Shown here: positions 1 to 9,072 of the stretch, in pieces
How positions within the stretch are numbered: the stretch's first letter is position 1
Layout of the letters: every line of letters begins with the position of its first letter
Origin: Planomicrobium stackebrandtii
GTDB lineage: Bacteria > Bacillota > Bacilli > Bacillales_A > Planococcaceae
Assembly: GCF_030814955.1 (NCBI RefSeq)
Contig: NZ_JAUSWB010000003.1
Span: 62,001-126,000, forward strand
Reading direction: 5' to 3'
DNA: 64,000 nucleotides
The notes under the pieces: generated by a model
Seen by the model: only the letters and a program-made list of their open reading frames with translations
Told to the model about the DNA's origin: nothing
The model's database searches: none
Position numbers and translations under genes: made by a program

Positions 1-302
1 AAGCATTTTTGGATTGGCTTTACACATCTGACGCAGGCAAAACGGCTGTAGTGGAAGACTTCAAGTTCATTCCTGCATACGAAGGCTATGACACGTCGAA
101 GATCACCGATCCCATGTCAAAAGCAATCTATGATGCATCCGAGTCAGGCAACACAATCGGCTGGGTCTTCATGGGTTATCCGACTGGCTGGGGAGAAGAC
201 GTACTTGGAGCCAATATCCAGAAATACTTGAGCGACGAAGCAAGCTGGGATGAAGTCATTGATTCGGCTAAAGAAGCCTGGGAATCAGAGCGGGCTGAAT
301 AA
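1..302 (+). CDS. Sugar ABC transporter substrate-binding protein, C-terminal part (cut by window edge)
   Basis: About the last 100 residues of an extracellular solute-binding protein of the family 1 (MalE/UgpB-like) type. The frame is open from base 3 and the true start lies outside the window, so no start is called. The segment has the aromatic-rich tail typical of the C-terminal lobe (WVFMGYPTGWGED) and ends with a helical segment rich in Glu and Ala. It is followed by a hairpin and two MalF/MalG-type permeases in the same direction, so it should bind the sugar taken up by that transporter outside the membrane. The GH13 glucosidase at the end of the locus suggests an alpha-glucoside ligand; this is inference from context. 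Confidence 0.85.
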   Translation, partial: AFLDWLYTSDAGKTAVVEDFKFIPAYEGYDTSKITDPMSKAIYDASESGNTIGWVFMGYPTGWGEDVLGANIQKYLSDEASWDEVIDSAKEAWESERAE

Positions 303-338
303 GACAAATCAAATCAATCTTCATCATTTGAGTGTTTA

Positions 339-367
339 ACAAAGTAGCCTCTGTGCTACTTTGTTTT
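339..367 (+). terminator. Terminator-like hairpin between binding protein and permease genes
   Basis: A perfect 9 bp stem (ACAAAGTAG / CTACTTTGT) with an 8 nt loop is followed by a short T run. It lies inside the ABC operon, 37 bp after the binding-protein stop. In such operons a partial terminator or RNA-stabilising hairpin here makes the binding protein more abundant than the permeases. The second sugar operon has an equivalent element at 28732-28804. Confidence 0.7.
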
Positions 368-413
368 ATTACCAGGCGAACGCGCAATGGAATAAGGAAG
401 GAAAGGTGCCTGT

Positions 414-1274
414 ATGCGTACAAAAGATTTATCTTATTGGTTGTTTCTGGCCCCGGTTTTGCTGGCGCTTACGCTGGTTGTCATTGTTCCAATGCTTCTT
501 GGAGTTTATTATTCCTTCACTACCTGGAACGGCATTAATACAGGCGAGTTTGTCGGGTTCCAAAATTACATCAACCTGTTTAAAGACGAACGGTTCCTGG
601 ATTCGCTTTGGTTTACGACGAAATTCTCGATAGTGTCGGTAATCCTGATCAATATCATCGGTTTGTCGCTGGCATTGCTCGTTACTGGACGCGTCCGTTC
701 AAGCAAATTGCTGCGCACGACGTTTTTTATGCCGAACCTGATCGGCGGTTTAATCCTAGGGTTTATCTGGCAGTTTATTTTTATCAAAGTATTCGCCAGT
801 ATCGGCGAAATCATTGGAATGGAAAGTTTGCAGGGCTGGCTGTCCACGACGGACACCGGATTCTGGGGATTGGTCATCTTGATGAGCTGGCAGATGGCAG
901 GATACATAATGGTCATTTACATCGCTTATTTGGAAGGGATGCCAAAAGAGCTGCTGGAAGCTTCTGAAATTGACGGAGCATCCACGTTCCAGCGTTTCCG
1001 CTACATCATTTTTCCGCTTGTGGCGCCGGCCTTTACAGTCAGCATGTTCCTTACCTTGTCCAACTCGTTCAAACTGTACGACCAAAACTTGTCGCTGACA
1101 GGCGGCGGGCCTTACAATTCAACTGAAATGGTAGCAATGGAAATTTTCAAGACAGCGTTCACGCAGAATGATTTTGCCTACGCGCAGGCGAAAGCCGTTA
1201 TTTTCTTTGTCATCGTTGCCATCATCGCCCTTGTGCAAGTGTATTTGAACAAACGCAAGGAGGTTGAAATGTAA
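414..1274 (+). CDS. Sugar ABC transporter permease, MalF type
   Basis: Inner-membrane subunit (286 aa) of a carbohydrate ABC importer, binding-protein-dependent inner membrane component superfamily. An N-terminal membrane segment (about residues 9-31) is followed by further hydrophobic spans. The cytoplasmic EAA loop that contacts the ATPase is visible near residues 180-200 (LEASEIDGAS...FRYIIFPL). The start has AGGAAAGGTG just upstream. The stop codon overlaps the ATG of the next permease by one base, so the two are translationally coupled. No ATPase gene is in the operon; such CUT1 importers usually use a shared MsmX-type ATPase encoded elsewhere. Confidence 0.92.
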   Translation: MRTKDLSYWLFLAPVLLALTLVVIVPMLLGVYYSFTTWNGINTGEFVGFQNYINLFKDERFLDSLWFTTKFSIVSVILINIIGLSLALLVTGRVRSSKLLRTTFFMPNLIGGLILGFIWQFIFIKVFASIGEIIGMESLQGWLSTTDTGFWGLVILMSWQMAGYIMVIYIAYLEGMPKELLEASEIDGASTFQRFRYIIFPLVAPAFTVSMFLTLSNSFKLYDQNLSLTGGGPYNSTEMVAMEIFKTAFTQNDFAYAQAKAVIFFVIVAIIALVQVYLNKRKEVEM

Positions 1275-2089
1275 TGAAGAAAAAATGGGATATCAAGTTG
1301 GAAGTTCTCGGAGGGCTGCTGGCGCTGTTGTGGCTGGTTCCGTTTTATCTGATGTTCGTCAACTCGTTCAAATCGAAAAAAGAAATTTTCATGGACACGA
1401 TCAGCCTTCCGGAAGCATGGAGTTTTGACAACTACATTACCGCTTTCGAGGAACTCGATTTTATGCGCACGCTTTTTAACTCGCTGTTGATCACCGTCAT
1501 CAGTGTGGTTTTGATCATTTTCTTTTCGGCCATGGCGGCGTATGCGTTATCGCGCGCCAAAAGCAGGCTCAGCACTGTGCTGTTTTTCACATTTGTCGCA
1601 GCGATGCTGATTCCGTTCCAGTCCGTTATGATTCCGCTGGTAACCGTATTCGGACAGTTTGAAATGCTGAATCGTGGCGGACTGATCTTCATGTATCTCG
1701 GATTTGGCGCAAGCCTGTCGATTTTCCTGTATCATGGTGCTTTGAATAACATCCCGCGTTCACTTGATGAAGCAGCGACAATTGACGGGGCAAACCGCTG
1801 GCAAGTGTTCTGGCACATCATTTTCCCGGTGTTAAAGCCGATTACGGTGACAGTGGCAATCCTGAATATCATCTGGATATGGAACGATTACCTGTTGCCA
1901 TCTCTCGTCATCAACACACCAGGCAGTGAAACGATTCCGCTGAAGATGTTCTTCTTCTTCGGAGAATATACAAAACAATGGCATTTGGCGCTTGCAGGAT
2001 TGACGCTCGCCATTGTTCCAGTCATCATTTTCTATTTCTTCGCACAGCGTGAAATCATCAAAGGAGTATCAGATGGAGCAGTAAAATAA
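1274..2089 (+). CDS. Sugar ABC transporter permease, MalG type
   Basis: Second permease subunit (271 aa) of the same CUT1 carbohydrate importer. It has an N-terminal membrane anchor (about residues 11-30), several more spans, and the EAA loop (DEAATIDGAN...HIIFPVLKP) around residues 160-185. It ends with the short hydrophilic tail usual for MalG-type subunits (REIIKGVSDGAVK). It starts one base inside the stop codon of the preceding gene. The following lacI-type regulator starts 13 bp downstream, so regulator and glucosidase are probably co-transcribed with the transporter. Confidence 0.92.
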   Translation: MKKKWDIKLEVLGGLLALLWLVPFYLMFVNSFKSKKEIFMDTISLPEAWSFDNYITAFEELDFMRTLFNSLLITVISVVLIIFFSAMAAYALSRAKSRLSTVLFFTFVAAMLIPFQSVMIPLVTVFGQFEMLNRGGLIFMYLGFGASLSIFLYHGALNNIPRSLDEAATIDGANRWQVFWHIIFPVLKPITVTVAILNIIWIWNDYLLPSLVINTPGSETIPLKMFFFFGEYTKQWHLALAGLTLAIVPVIIFYFFAQREIIKGVSDGAVK

Positions 2090-2102
2090 GGGGGCGGTAA
2101 AA

Positions 2103-3122
2103 ATGGCAGTCACGATCAAAGACGTTGCGAAACAGGCTGGCGTGTCTCCGGCTACTGTGTCCCGGGTCATAGCTGACAATCCGCGGATCAGCAGCAAGAC
2201 AAAAGTGAAAGTACGGGAAGTGATGGAAGGACTGGGCTATTTTCCGAATTTCCAAGCCCGCAACCTGGTTGGGAAAAAGAGCCAGACACTCGGTGTCATC
2301 ATGGAAAATTCGGCGACACTGGCATTTCAAAATCCCTTTTTTCCGGAAGTACTGAGGGGAATCTCTACTCGGGCTCATGGCAGCCAGTATGGTTTGTATT
2401 TATCGACGGGTGCCACTCAAGAAGAAATTTACCGGGAAGTTGTGGAAATGGTGCAAGGCAGGAGAGTCGATGGCATCGTTCTGCTGTATTCAAAAATCGG
2501 CGATCCGGTCATGCAGTATCTTGCCGAAAGCGGCTTGCCATACTCTGTCGTCGGCCGTCCCTTCACCGATCCATGCTCCGTATCATATGTCGACAACGAC
2601 AATATCAACAATGCTAAAGCGACGGTAGAATACTTGGTCGGGCTCGGCCACAGGAACATTGCATTTGTCGGGGGAGCGGCGGATTTCGTCGTCTCGCTTG
2701 ACCGGCTGGAAGGCTATAAGCAAGCTCTCGCCCAACATGGCATTCCGTTTGACGAAGCCTATACGGTTAATCAGGAATTGATGGGCGGCGGTGAACGCGA
2801 AGCCATCCGCCAGCTGATGGCACTGGGAATTCCGCCAACCGCCATTGTCACGCACGATGACATGGTGGCGTACGAAGTAATCGGCTATCTCGAAGATTTG
2901 GAAATCGGTGTGCCGGAGGATGTCTCCATCATCGGTTTTAACAACCATGCAATTTCACGGCATTTAAAGCCGCCGCTGAGCACAGTGGATATTTCGATTT
3001 ATGATCTGGGGCTGCATGCAGCCGAATTGGTATTAGAAAAAATAACAGACGAATCGACGCCTCCGAAACAAGTCGTAGTTGCTTCACGACTGATTGAACG
3101 AGGATCATGCCGCCGTCTTTGA
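2103..3122 (+). CDS. LacI family transcriptional regulator
   Basis: 339 aa regulator. An N-terminal LacI helix-turn-helix (residues 3-24, TIKDVAKQAGVSPATVSRVI) and hinge helix are followed by a periplasmic-binding-protein-like sugar-sensing domain (about 60-335). The family represses sugar genes until a sugar or sugar phosphate binds. Its position between the permeases and the alpha-glucosidase indicates local control of this locus. The operator is probably upstream of the binding-protein gene, outside the window. The ATG has a weak purine-rich site (GGGGGCGG) close upstream. Confidence 0.93.
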   Translation: MAVTIKDVAKQAGVSPATVSRVIADNPRISSKTKVKVREVMEGLGYFPNFQARNLVGKKSQTLGVIMENSATLAFQNPFFPEVLRGISTRAHGSQYGLYLSTGATQEEIYREVVEMVQGRRVDGIVLLYSKIGDPVMQYLAESGLPYSVVGRPFTDPCSVSYVDNDNINNAKATVEYLVGLGHRNIAFVGGAADFVVSLDRLEGYKQALAQHGIPFDEAYTVNQELMGGGEREAIRQLMALGIPPTAIVTHDDMVAYEVIGYLEDLEIGVPEDVSIIGFNNHAISRHLKPPLSTVDISIYDLGLHAAELVLEKITDESTPPKQVVVASRLIERGSCRRL

Positions 3123-3134
3123 GAGGGATTAGTT

Positions 3135-4772
3135 ATGGATAAAAAATGGTGGAAAGAAGCAGTCGTCTATCAGGTTTATCCGCGCAGTTTCATGGATTCT
3201 GACGGAAATGGCCTAGGCGACATCAACGGCATTACAAGCAAATTGGATTATTTAAAAGACCTGGGAATCGACGTGATTTGGGTTTGCCCAATGTATAAGT
3301 CGCCAAACGACGACAATGGCTACGACATTAGCGACTACCAGGCGATTTTGGCGGATTTCGGCACAATGGCGGATTTCGAACGATTAATGGCAGAAGTGCA
3401 CGCGCGCGGCATGAAGCTGATCATCGATTTGGTGATCAATCACACGAGCGATGAGCATCCGTGGTTTTTGGAATCGCGTTCCTCGCGCGATAATCCAAAG
3501 CGCGACTGGTACGTATGGCGCGACGAACCGTTAAATTGGGAAAGCATTTTCGGAGGGCCTGCCTGGGATTACGATGAAAAAACCGGACAATACTATCTGC
3601 ATATTTTCTCGAAAAAACAGCCGGATTTGAATTGGGAAAATCCTGAAGTCCGCAGTGAACTTTACAAAATGGTCAACTGGTGGGTAGCCAAAGGCATCGA
3701 CGGATTCCGTGTCGACGCCATCAGCCACATCAAAAAAGACTACTCAAATGCAGAAAATACTGAAGGCCATTTGTTTGTGCCTTCCTGGGAAAAAATGATG
3801 AATGTTGATGGCATTCAGCCGCTTCTTCAGGAATTGTATGATGAAACCTTTGGCAAACACGATATCATGACAGTCGGAGAAGCCAACGGGGTTTCGGCAG
3901 ACGAAATCCACGATTGGGTCAGCACCGATAACGGCAAGTTCAATATGATCTTCCAATTTGAGGACATCGATTTGTGGAACGTGGAAGTACAAAACGGCGT
4001 GAATGCACCGGAACTGAAAAAAGTGCTCAGCAAGTGGCAGGAAAAAGTCAACGGCGTCGGCTGGAATGCATTATTTATTGAAAATCATGACAAGCCGCGC
4101 GTCGTTTCAACTTGGGGAGATGATCAGGTGTATTGGCGTGAAAGTGCGACAGCTCTCGCCTGCATGTATTTCTTCATGCAAGGCACGCCGTTCATTTATC
4201 AGGGCCAGGAAATCGGCATGTCGAACGCACCATTTGAAGAACTCGACCATTTCGATGATGTCCACACACACAATTTATATTTCCATAAAAAAGAAACGGG
4301 CATGGAGCACGACGCCATCATGACCTTGCTTCGCGCAACGAGCCGCGACCATTCACGGACGCCGATGCAATGGAACAACAGTCTTCATGCCGGCTTCTCG
4401 ACGGCCATGCCGTGGATTAACGTCAACCCCAATTATGAGTGGCTGAACGTCGAGGCGCAGGAAAACGACCCGCACTCGGTGCTGTCTTTCTATAAACAGA
4501 TGATCTGGCTCCGGAAGAATATGGACGTCTTCGTCTATGGCGAATACAAGCTATTGGAGCTGGGGCACGATGCGGTGTTTGCCTATACGCGCGAATACGG
4601 AGACGATAAAGTGCTCATTGTTACAAATCTTGGCCAGCACGCGTGCCTTTGCGGCATCGATCCGGAAGACTCTACATTGCTTTTGGCAAACTACACAAAC
4701 ATTGATCCTGCGCAATTGCTTCCATACGAAGCACGGGTTTACAAAATTCCTAAAGAAACGTTAGTTGGTTAA
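3135..4772 (+). CDS. GH13 alpha-glucosidase (oligo-1,6-glucosidase / MalL family)
   Basis: 545 aa cytoplasmic exo-alpha-glucosidase of glycoside hydrolase family 13, full length for the family. The (beta/alpha)8 barrel carries nucleophile D194 (GFRVDA), acid/base E249 (TVGEAN) and transition-state D319 (ENHDKPR), with region I DLVINHTSD near residue 98. The residue after the nucleophile is Ala. In characterised GH13_31 enzymes Val there goes with strict alpha-1,6 action and smaller or polar residues with alpha-1,4 action, so maltose-type substrates are plausible (inference). It lies 12 bp after the LacI gene and ends the operon before a strong terminator; it should hydrolyse the oligosaccharide imported by the adjacent transporter. 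Confidence 0.93.
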   Translation: MDKKWWKEAVVYQVYPRSFMDSDGNGLGDINGITSKLDYLKDLGIDVIWVCPMYKSPNDDNGYDISDYQAILADFGTMADFERLMAEVHARGMKLIIDLVINHTSDEHPWFLESRSSRDNPKRDWYVWRDEPLNWESIFGGPAWDYDEKTGQYYLHIFSKKQPDLNWENPEVRSELYKMVNWWVAKGIDGFRVDAISHIKKDYSNAENTEGHLFVPSWEKMMNVDGIQPLLQELYDETFGKHDIMTVGEANGVSADEIHDWVSTDNGKFNMIFQFEDIDLWNVEVQNGVNAPELKKVLSKWQEKVNGVGWNALFIENHDKPRVVSTWGDDQVYWRESATALACMYFFMQGTPFIYQGQEIGMSNAPFEELDHFDDVHTHNLYFHKKETGMEHDAIMTLLRATSRDHSRTPMQWNNSLHAGFSTAMPWINVNPNYEWLNVEAQENDPHSVLSFYKQMIWLRKNMDVFVYGEYKLLELGHDAVFAYTREYGDDKVLIVTNLGQHACLCGIDPEDSTLLLANYTNIDPAQLLPYEARVYKIPKETLVG

Positions 4773-4786
4773 TAATGAATAGTTAC

Positions 4787-4826
4787 AAAAAGACCAGAGA
4801 AAGGATCTTCTTTCTCTGGTCTTTTT
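4787..4826 (+). terminator. Rho-independent terminator of the glucoside operon
   Basis: Seventeen-base arms (AAAAAGACCAGAGAAAG and its complement) around a short loop, ending in a T run, 14 bp after the glucosidase stop. Confidence 0.9.
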
Positions 4827-4915
4827 GTCGTCAAACAATCATTTTTCATGGGTTCACCTGCATCAATGGAGGGTATAAATAAAACAAAGCAAAAAGCAAA
4901 AAGGAGTCGATTGGC

Positions 4916-5362
4916 ATGGCATTTGATTATGACCTGGATTATGAAAATCTGGATTTGCGGAAGCATCCTGAGCTTTACCGAGTGGGCAAAGGGGAGCAGG
5001 GCGTGTTGATGGTAGAGCCGTACAAGGGGGAAATTTTGCCGCATTGGCGTTTCAAGACGCCGGAGATTGCCCAGGAATCGTGCGATAAGATTTCAGAGAT
5101 GTTCGAGGAATACCGCAAACAGGATGATTTTGTAGGAATGGATATGGCGCGCAAGTTTATACAGATGGGCTATACGCGGGCTCGCCGCTACACCAATTAC
5201 AAAGGCGGCCGCAAATACAACGAGGACCGCAGCATCAAGGAGCGGGAAATCGATCCGGTGAAAGCCGAGTCGGCGGCGATTTTCAAAAAGCGCTGGGACG
5301 AAATCCGTGAAGATGAAGACTACTTGAAGCGCAAAAAAGAGCACCAGAAAAAATATGGATGA
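4916..5362 (+). CDS. DUF4385 family protein
   Basis: 148 aa soluble, highly charged protein that resembles the DUF4385 family (opening MAFDYDLDYENLDLRKHPELY, then a conserved GKGEQGVL.VEPYK block). It is rich in Arg, Lys and Glu, and the C-terminal 40 residues are a charged helix. No signal peptide or membrane segment is seen. The function of the family is not known. The start is supported by AAAGGAG nine bases before the ATG. It stands alone between a terminator and the epimerase gene, 67 bp upstream of the latter. Confidence 0.8.
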   Translation: MAFDYDLDYENLDLRKHPELYRVGKGEQGVLMVEPYKGEILPHWRFKTPEIAQESCDKISEMFEEYRKQDDFVGMDMARKFIQMGYTRARRYTNYKGGRKYNEDRSIKEREIDPVKAESAAIFKKRWDEIREDEDYLKRKKEHQKKYG

Positions 5363-5429
5363 GGTGCATCTTTTAGACGGATAAAGCGTCATGTAGCATA
5401 AGAACAACTTACAGAAAATAGGTGATGGG

Positions 5430-6317
5430 ATGAAGAAGATCGTATTGGCTGGAGGCACCGGCTTTGTCGGACAGTATTTGGAACGAAAATTTACAGACCA
5501 GGGCTATCGGGTCATCATCATTTCACGGCAGCAGGATCATTTGAATTGGACCAACCACACGGGGATCGTCAAGGCGTTGGAAGGCGCGGAGATGCTCATC
5601 AACCTGGCTGGAAAATCGGTGAATTGCCGGTATACCGAAGCCAACAAACGGGAGATTTTTGATTCGCGGGTAGAGACGACCGAAGCCCTGGGCACAGCAA
5701 TCCTGGCTTGTGACAATCCACCGCCGCTGTGGATCAATTCCAGCACTTCGACCATTTACCGTCACGCAGAAGACCGCCCGATGACTGAAGCAAATGGAGA
5801 GTTTGGCCATGGTTTTTCAGTAGAGGTCGGCAAAGCGTGGGAGCAGGCATTTTTCACATTCAAGCTGCCAGACACGCGACAGGCGGCATTGCGCCTGTCA
5901 ATTGTCCTCGGGAAAGACGGCGGCGTCATGAACCCTTATGAAAACATGGTGCGCTTCGGGCTCGGCGGCAAGCAGGGCAACGGCAAGCAAATGTTCAGCT
6001 GGATCCACTTGGAAGACGTCTACCGCATTGTTCTGTTTGTCCGGGACCATGACAACATCAGCGGTGTTATCAATACAACCTCGCCTGAACCTGTCACCAA
6101 CCGTGAACTGATGAAGCAGCTGCGGATTGCGATGGACCGGAAAATCGGTTTGCCGGCAACCAAATGGATGCTTGGCATGGGAGCGGTGGTCATTGGAACG
6201 GAAACGGAACTGATTCTGAAAAGCCGCTGGATTTTGCCGGAGCGGCTTCAGCAAGCCGGATTCCGATTCACTTACCCGACACTCGACAAAGCACTTGAAA
6301 ATATTCTGCGCCAATAA
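5430..6317 (+). CDS. TIGR01777 family NAD(P)-binding epimerase-like protein (YfhF type)
   Basis: 295 aa member of the atypical short-chain dehydrogenase group SDR39U1/TIGR01777. A Rossmann nucleotide-binding motif is at the N-terminus (GGTGFVGQYL, residues 8-17), followed by LINLAG near residue 56 and the YxxxxK-type region, with a C-terminal DUF1731-like tail (WMLGMGA...ILPERLQQAGFRFTYP). The exact substrate of this family is not established. The gene starts after GGTGATGGG, ends before a strong terminator, and has no functionally related neighbours. Confidence 0.88.
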   Translation: MKKIVLAGGTGFVGQYLERKFTDQGYRVIIISRQQDHLNWTNHTGIVKALEGAEMLINLAGKSVNCRYTEANKREIFDSRVETTEALGTAILACDNPPPLWINSSTSTIYRHAEDRPMTEANGEFGHGFSVEVGKAWEQAFFTFKLPDTRQAALRLSIVLGKDGGVMNPYENMVRFGLGGKQGNGKQMFSWIHLEDVYRIVLFVRDHDNISGVINTTSPEPVTNRELMKQLRIAMDRKIGLPATKWMLGMGAVVIGTETELILKSRWILPERLQQAGFRFTYPTLDKALENILRQ

Positions 6318-6333
6318 AAAAATGAATCAATAG

Positions 6334-6377
6334 CACTAGAAAACTCTACTTTAGTAAAGTTTTTCTAGTGTTTTTTT
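6334..6377 (+). terminator. Rho-independent terminator after the epimerase gene
   Basis: Long stem CACTAGAAAA.ACT..ACTTTA paired with TAAAGT.TTTCTAGTG followed by TTTTTTT. Confidence 0.88.
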
Positions 6378-6463
6378 ATTTATTTTAAAATATTGCCTTT
6401 ATTTCGAGATAACTGGGTTTAGGACGATGGCCTAAAGGCAATGGCAGAAGAGGGGGTGACAAA

Positions 6464-6733
6464 TTGACCATAGACGAGAAATTATTAACTGGAATTCTGA
6501 ACCGGGAAGAGCAGGCACTGTCCGATTTGTACGACCGCTATCACCGGATCATTTGGAAGATTGCGCACCAAACCGATTCAGATCCGTCCGTCTGTGAGCA
6601 GCTTGTTGCCCAGGTGTTCCGCACTGTCTGGAAAGATCCGAAGAATTTTATGCACAACCGCAAACTGCTGGCGCAGCTGATTGACTGTTGCCGGTCGCAC
6701 AGCGCTAGAGCCATTATAAAAAAATGTTCCTAA
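6464..6733 (+). CDS. Stand-alone sigma-70 region 2-like protein
   Basis: 89 aa protein that matches only region 2 of ECF-type sigma factors: LYDRYHRIIWKIAHQ, then an acidic QLVAQVFRTVWKDP segment like the region 2.2 core-binding helix. Region 4, which recognises the -35 box, is missing: the frame stops after residue 89 and a terminator follows at once. The start is TTG, with GAGGGGGTGAC upstream. A split sigma factor is known in Bacillus subtilis (SigO/RsoA), where RsoA is a small region-2-only protein, but no region-4 partner is visible nearby. It could be such a co-sigma factor or the remnant of a full-length gene. Confidence 0.65.
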   Translation: MTIDEKLLTGILNREEQALSDLYDRYHRIIWKIAHQTDSDPSVCEQLVAQVFRTVWKDPKNFMHNRKLLAQLIDCCRSHSARAIIKKCS

Positions 6734-6740
6734 ATTCTCT

Positions 6741-6777
6741 GCACTTCCGCCCGTTTGAGGGCAGGAGGTGCTTTTTT
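6741..6777 (+). terminator. Rho-independent terminator after the region-2 protein
   Basis: Stem GCACTTCCGCCC / GGGCAGGAGGTGC with a small bulge and one G-U pair, then TTTTTT. It starts 8 bp after the stop codon. Confidence 0.85.
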
Positions 6778-6835
6778 GTGCGCTAAAGTTGACGGACTAT
6801 AGAAATGGGAGTAACTTAAAGTCATTATAGAGATT

Positions 6836-6849
6836 GTTCCATTTGGAAC
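6836..6849. promoter_or_regulatory. Palindrome GTTCCA-TT-TGGAAC, candidate MarR operator
   Basis: A perfect 6+2+6 palindrome lies 17 bp before the MarR gene start and about 40 bp after a TTGACG box (6789-6794). MarR regulators usually bind such a site in their own promoter and control the operon they head, here the ABC exporter. Confidence 0.6.
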
Positions 6850-6865
6850 GGTTCGAAAATGAAAG

Positions 6866-7351
6866 ATGGTGAACCAGATGAACGACCAAAAAGAAATGGA
6901 AGCGTATATGCAATTGATGCTGTCATTTGCCAATGTGCAGAAAAACATGGTGCGTTTTATTCAAAAATCGGCCACGGAAAAAGGACTGTCAATTCCGCAA
7001 TACTCGGTGATGATGACCATCATCAGCTGCAGTGAAATGACGCAGAAAACCGTTGGGGAAAAGACGTTTTTGCCGAAAAGCACCTTGAGCCAGGCAGTGG
7101 ACGGACTGGTCAAAGAAGGCTATCTTGACCGTCGCCAAGTAGAGGACAACCGCCGCGAGACTTTGCTGGCGCTGAGCAAAAAAGGCAAGGCATTGGTGGA
7201 AGAGCTTCACCACCAGGAAGACGGACTGCACCAAGTGTTCAAAGCTGCCAGTGAACAGTTCACCTCTGATCAAGTGGCTGAACTGCTCATAGCACACCAG
7301 AAAATCTCAACTTATTTAAAAGAAGTGGAACTAGAGGTGACTGCAAAATGA
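6866..7351 (+). CDS. MarR family transcriptional regulator of the ABC exporter operon
   Basis: 161 aa winged-helix regulator. The DNA-binding domain spans about residues 45-110 (TQKTVGEKTFLPKSTLSQAVDGL, then YLDRRQVEDNRRETLLALSKKG, the beta wing). The helical ends form the dimer interface. It overlaps the first exporter gene by 4 bp (ATGA), so the three genes form one operon, and it probably represses them until a toxic ligand binds. A palindrome at 6836-6849 is the likely operator. An alternative start is the ATG at 6878, which has GGTG at suitable spacing. Confidence 0.92.
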   Translation: MVNQMNDQKEMEAYMQLMLSFANVQKNMVRFIQKSATEKGLSIPQYSVMMTIISCSEMTQKTVGEKTFLPKSTLSQAVDGLVKEGYLDRRQVEDNRRETLLALSKKGKALVEELHHQEDGLHQVFKAASEQFTSDQVAELLIAHQKISTYLKEVELEVTAK

Positions 7352-9072
7352 TTAAAATAATGAAAAACCTCAATCCTTATAAATGGGTTGTGTTGGCAGT
7401 TGTCGCTCTGGTTTTCGGCCAATCGATGGCAGAGCTGTTCCTGCCGACTTTGATGGCAGATATCATTGACAACGGGGTGGTCAAAGGCGATATTCCGTAT
7501 ATTTGGAGAATTGGCGGCTGGATGCTCCTGGTGTCGGCAATTGGCGCTGTTGCGGCTGTCTTTGCCAGTTATTATTCGGCCAAAGCGGCGATGGGGCTTG
7601 GCAGCGACTTACGGCAGAAAGTCTTTAAGCATGTCGGCCAGTTTTCGCTGCAGGAATTTGATGAAGTGGGGACCGCATCGCTGATTACGCGCACCACAAA
7701 TGATATTACCCAGGTGCAGCAAGTGGTCATCATGATGCTTCGCATGGTCATCAGCGCACCGATCATGCTGGTCGGCGGGATTATCATGGCGGTTTCAAAA
7801 GACGCCCAATTGTCCTTGGTCATCATCGGTGCCATGCCGGTATTGGCTGTATCGATCCTATTGATTTTGAAATACGGCATGCCGTTGTTCCAGGAGGTTC
7901 AGGAACGGCTGGACGGCTTGAACCTGGTCGTGCGGGAAAACTTGACGGGCATCCGCGTTATCCGCGCCTTTAACCGTGAGCCTCAGGAAAAAGCACGCAT
8001 GCAAAAGGCCAATCGCGAACTGGCCGATGTCTCGATTAAAGTCAACAAAGTCATGGCTTTCTTGATGCCGGTCATGATGCTGGTCATGAACTTGACCGTC
8101 GTTGCGGTCATTTGGTTCGGCGGCATCCGCATCAATAATGGCGCCATGCAGATCGGGGATTTGATGGCATTTATCCAATACGTCATGATGATCATGTTTG
8201 CCTTGGTCATGGCATCGTTCATGTTCGTCATGGTTCCGCGTGCAGCGGTATCGGCGAGACGCATCAATGAAGTGCTGGAAATGAAACCGGCTTTCACGGA
8301 CGATGGCACGGCCAAAGCGGATCGCACACGCGGTACACTGGAATTCGAAGACGTTTCTTTCTATTATCCGGGAGCGGAAGAACCGGCGCTGTCGAATATC
8401 AGCTTTACCGCCAAACCGGGTGAAATTACCGCGTTGATCGGCGGGACAGGTTCCGGCAAGTCAACGCTCGTCAATCTGGTGCCGCGCTTCTACGATATCA
8501 ACAGCGGAACAATCCGCGTCAACGGCGTCGATATCCGCGAGGCTTCCCAGCAAGAAATCCGGTCGAAAATCGGCTTTGTGCCGCAGAAATCGATCCTGTT
8601 CACCGGAACGATTGCGGACAATATCCGCTTTGGCAAACAGGACGCCAATCAGCAGGAAATGGACCATGCGGCAAACATTGCGCAGGCCACAGAGTTTATC
8701 GATCAAATTGATGGCGGCTACGCGGCTGAAATCGAGCAGGGCGGCTCTAACCTTTCAGGCGGACAAAAGCAGCGTCTGTCGATCGCCCGCGCATTGATCC
8801 GCAAGCCGGATTTGTATATTTTCGACGACAGCTTTTCGGCGCTCGATTTTAAAACCGACGCCAAGCTACGAAGAGCATTAAAAGACGAAACGAAAAATGC
8901 CACCGTGCTGCTGGTGGCACAGCGCGTCAGCACCGTAGTCGACGCGGATCGCATCATCGTGCTGGAAAAAGGCAAAGTGGTCGGAATGGGCACGCATAAA
9001 GAGCTGCTCGAATCCAATGAAGTATACCGCGAAATTGCCCTATCCCAGCTGTCAGAGGAGGAAATCGCATGA
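7348..9072 (+). CDS. Heterodimeric multidrug ABC exporter subunit with degenerate ATPase site (BmrC/YfiB-like)
   Basis: 574 aa type IV ABC half-transporter: six membrane segments (about residues 15-300) fused to a nucleotide-binding domain. Walker A is GGTGSGKST and the signature LSGGQ is intact. Walker B reads FDD, with Asp replacing the catalytic Glu, and the switch residue is Gln (VAQRVSTV) instead of His. These changes are the hallmark of the degenerate-site subunit in heterodimeric exporters such as BmrCD and TM287/288. Start and stop overlap the neighbouring genes by 4 bp each, so translation of regulator and both subunits is coupled. The likely role is drug or toxin export. Confidence 0.93.
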   Translation: MIKIMKNLNPYKWVVLAVVALVFGQSMAELFLPTLMADIIDNGVVKGDIPYIWRIGGWMLLVSAIGAVAAVFASYYSAKAAMGLGSDLRQKVFKHVGQFSLQEFDEVGTASLITRTTNDITQVQQVVIMMLRMVISAPIMLVGGIIMAVSKDAQLSLVIIGAMPVLAVSILLILKYGMPLFQEVQERLDGLNLVVRENLTGIRVIRAFNREPQEKARMQKANRELADVSIKVNKVMAFLMPVMMLVMNLTVVAVIWFGGIRINNGAMQIGDLMAFIQYVMMIMFALVMASFMFVMVPRAAVSARRINEVLEMKPAFTDDGTAKADRTRGTLEFEDVSFYYPGAEEPALSNISFTAKPGEITALIGGTGSGKSTLVNLVPRFYDINSGTIRVNGVDIREASQQEIRSKIGFVPQKSILFTGTIADNIRFGKQDANQQEMDHAANIAQATEFIDQIDGGYAAEIEQGGSNLSGGQKQRLSIARALIRKPDLYIFDDSFSALDFKTDAKLRRALKDETKNATVLLVAQRVSTVVDADRIIVLEKGKVVGMGTHKELLESNEVYREIALSQLSEEEIA

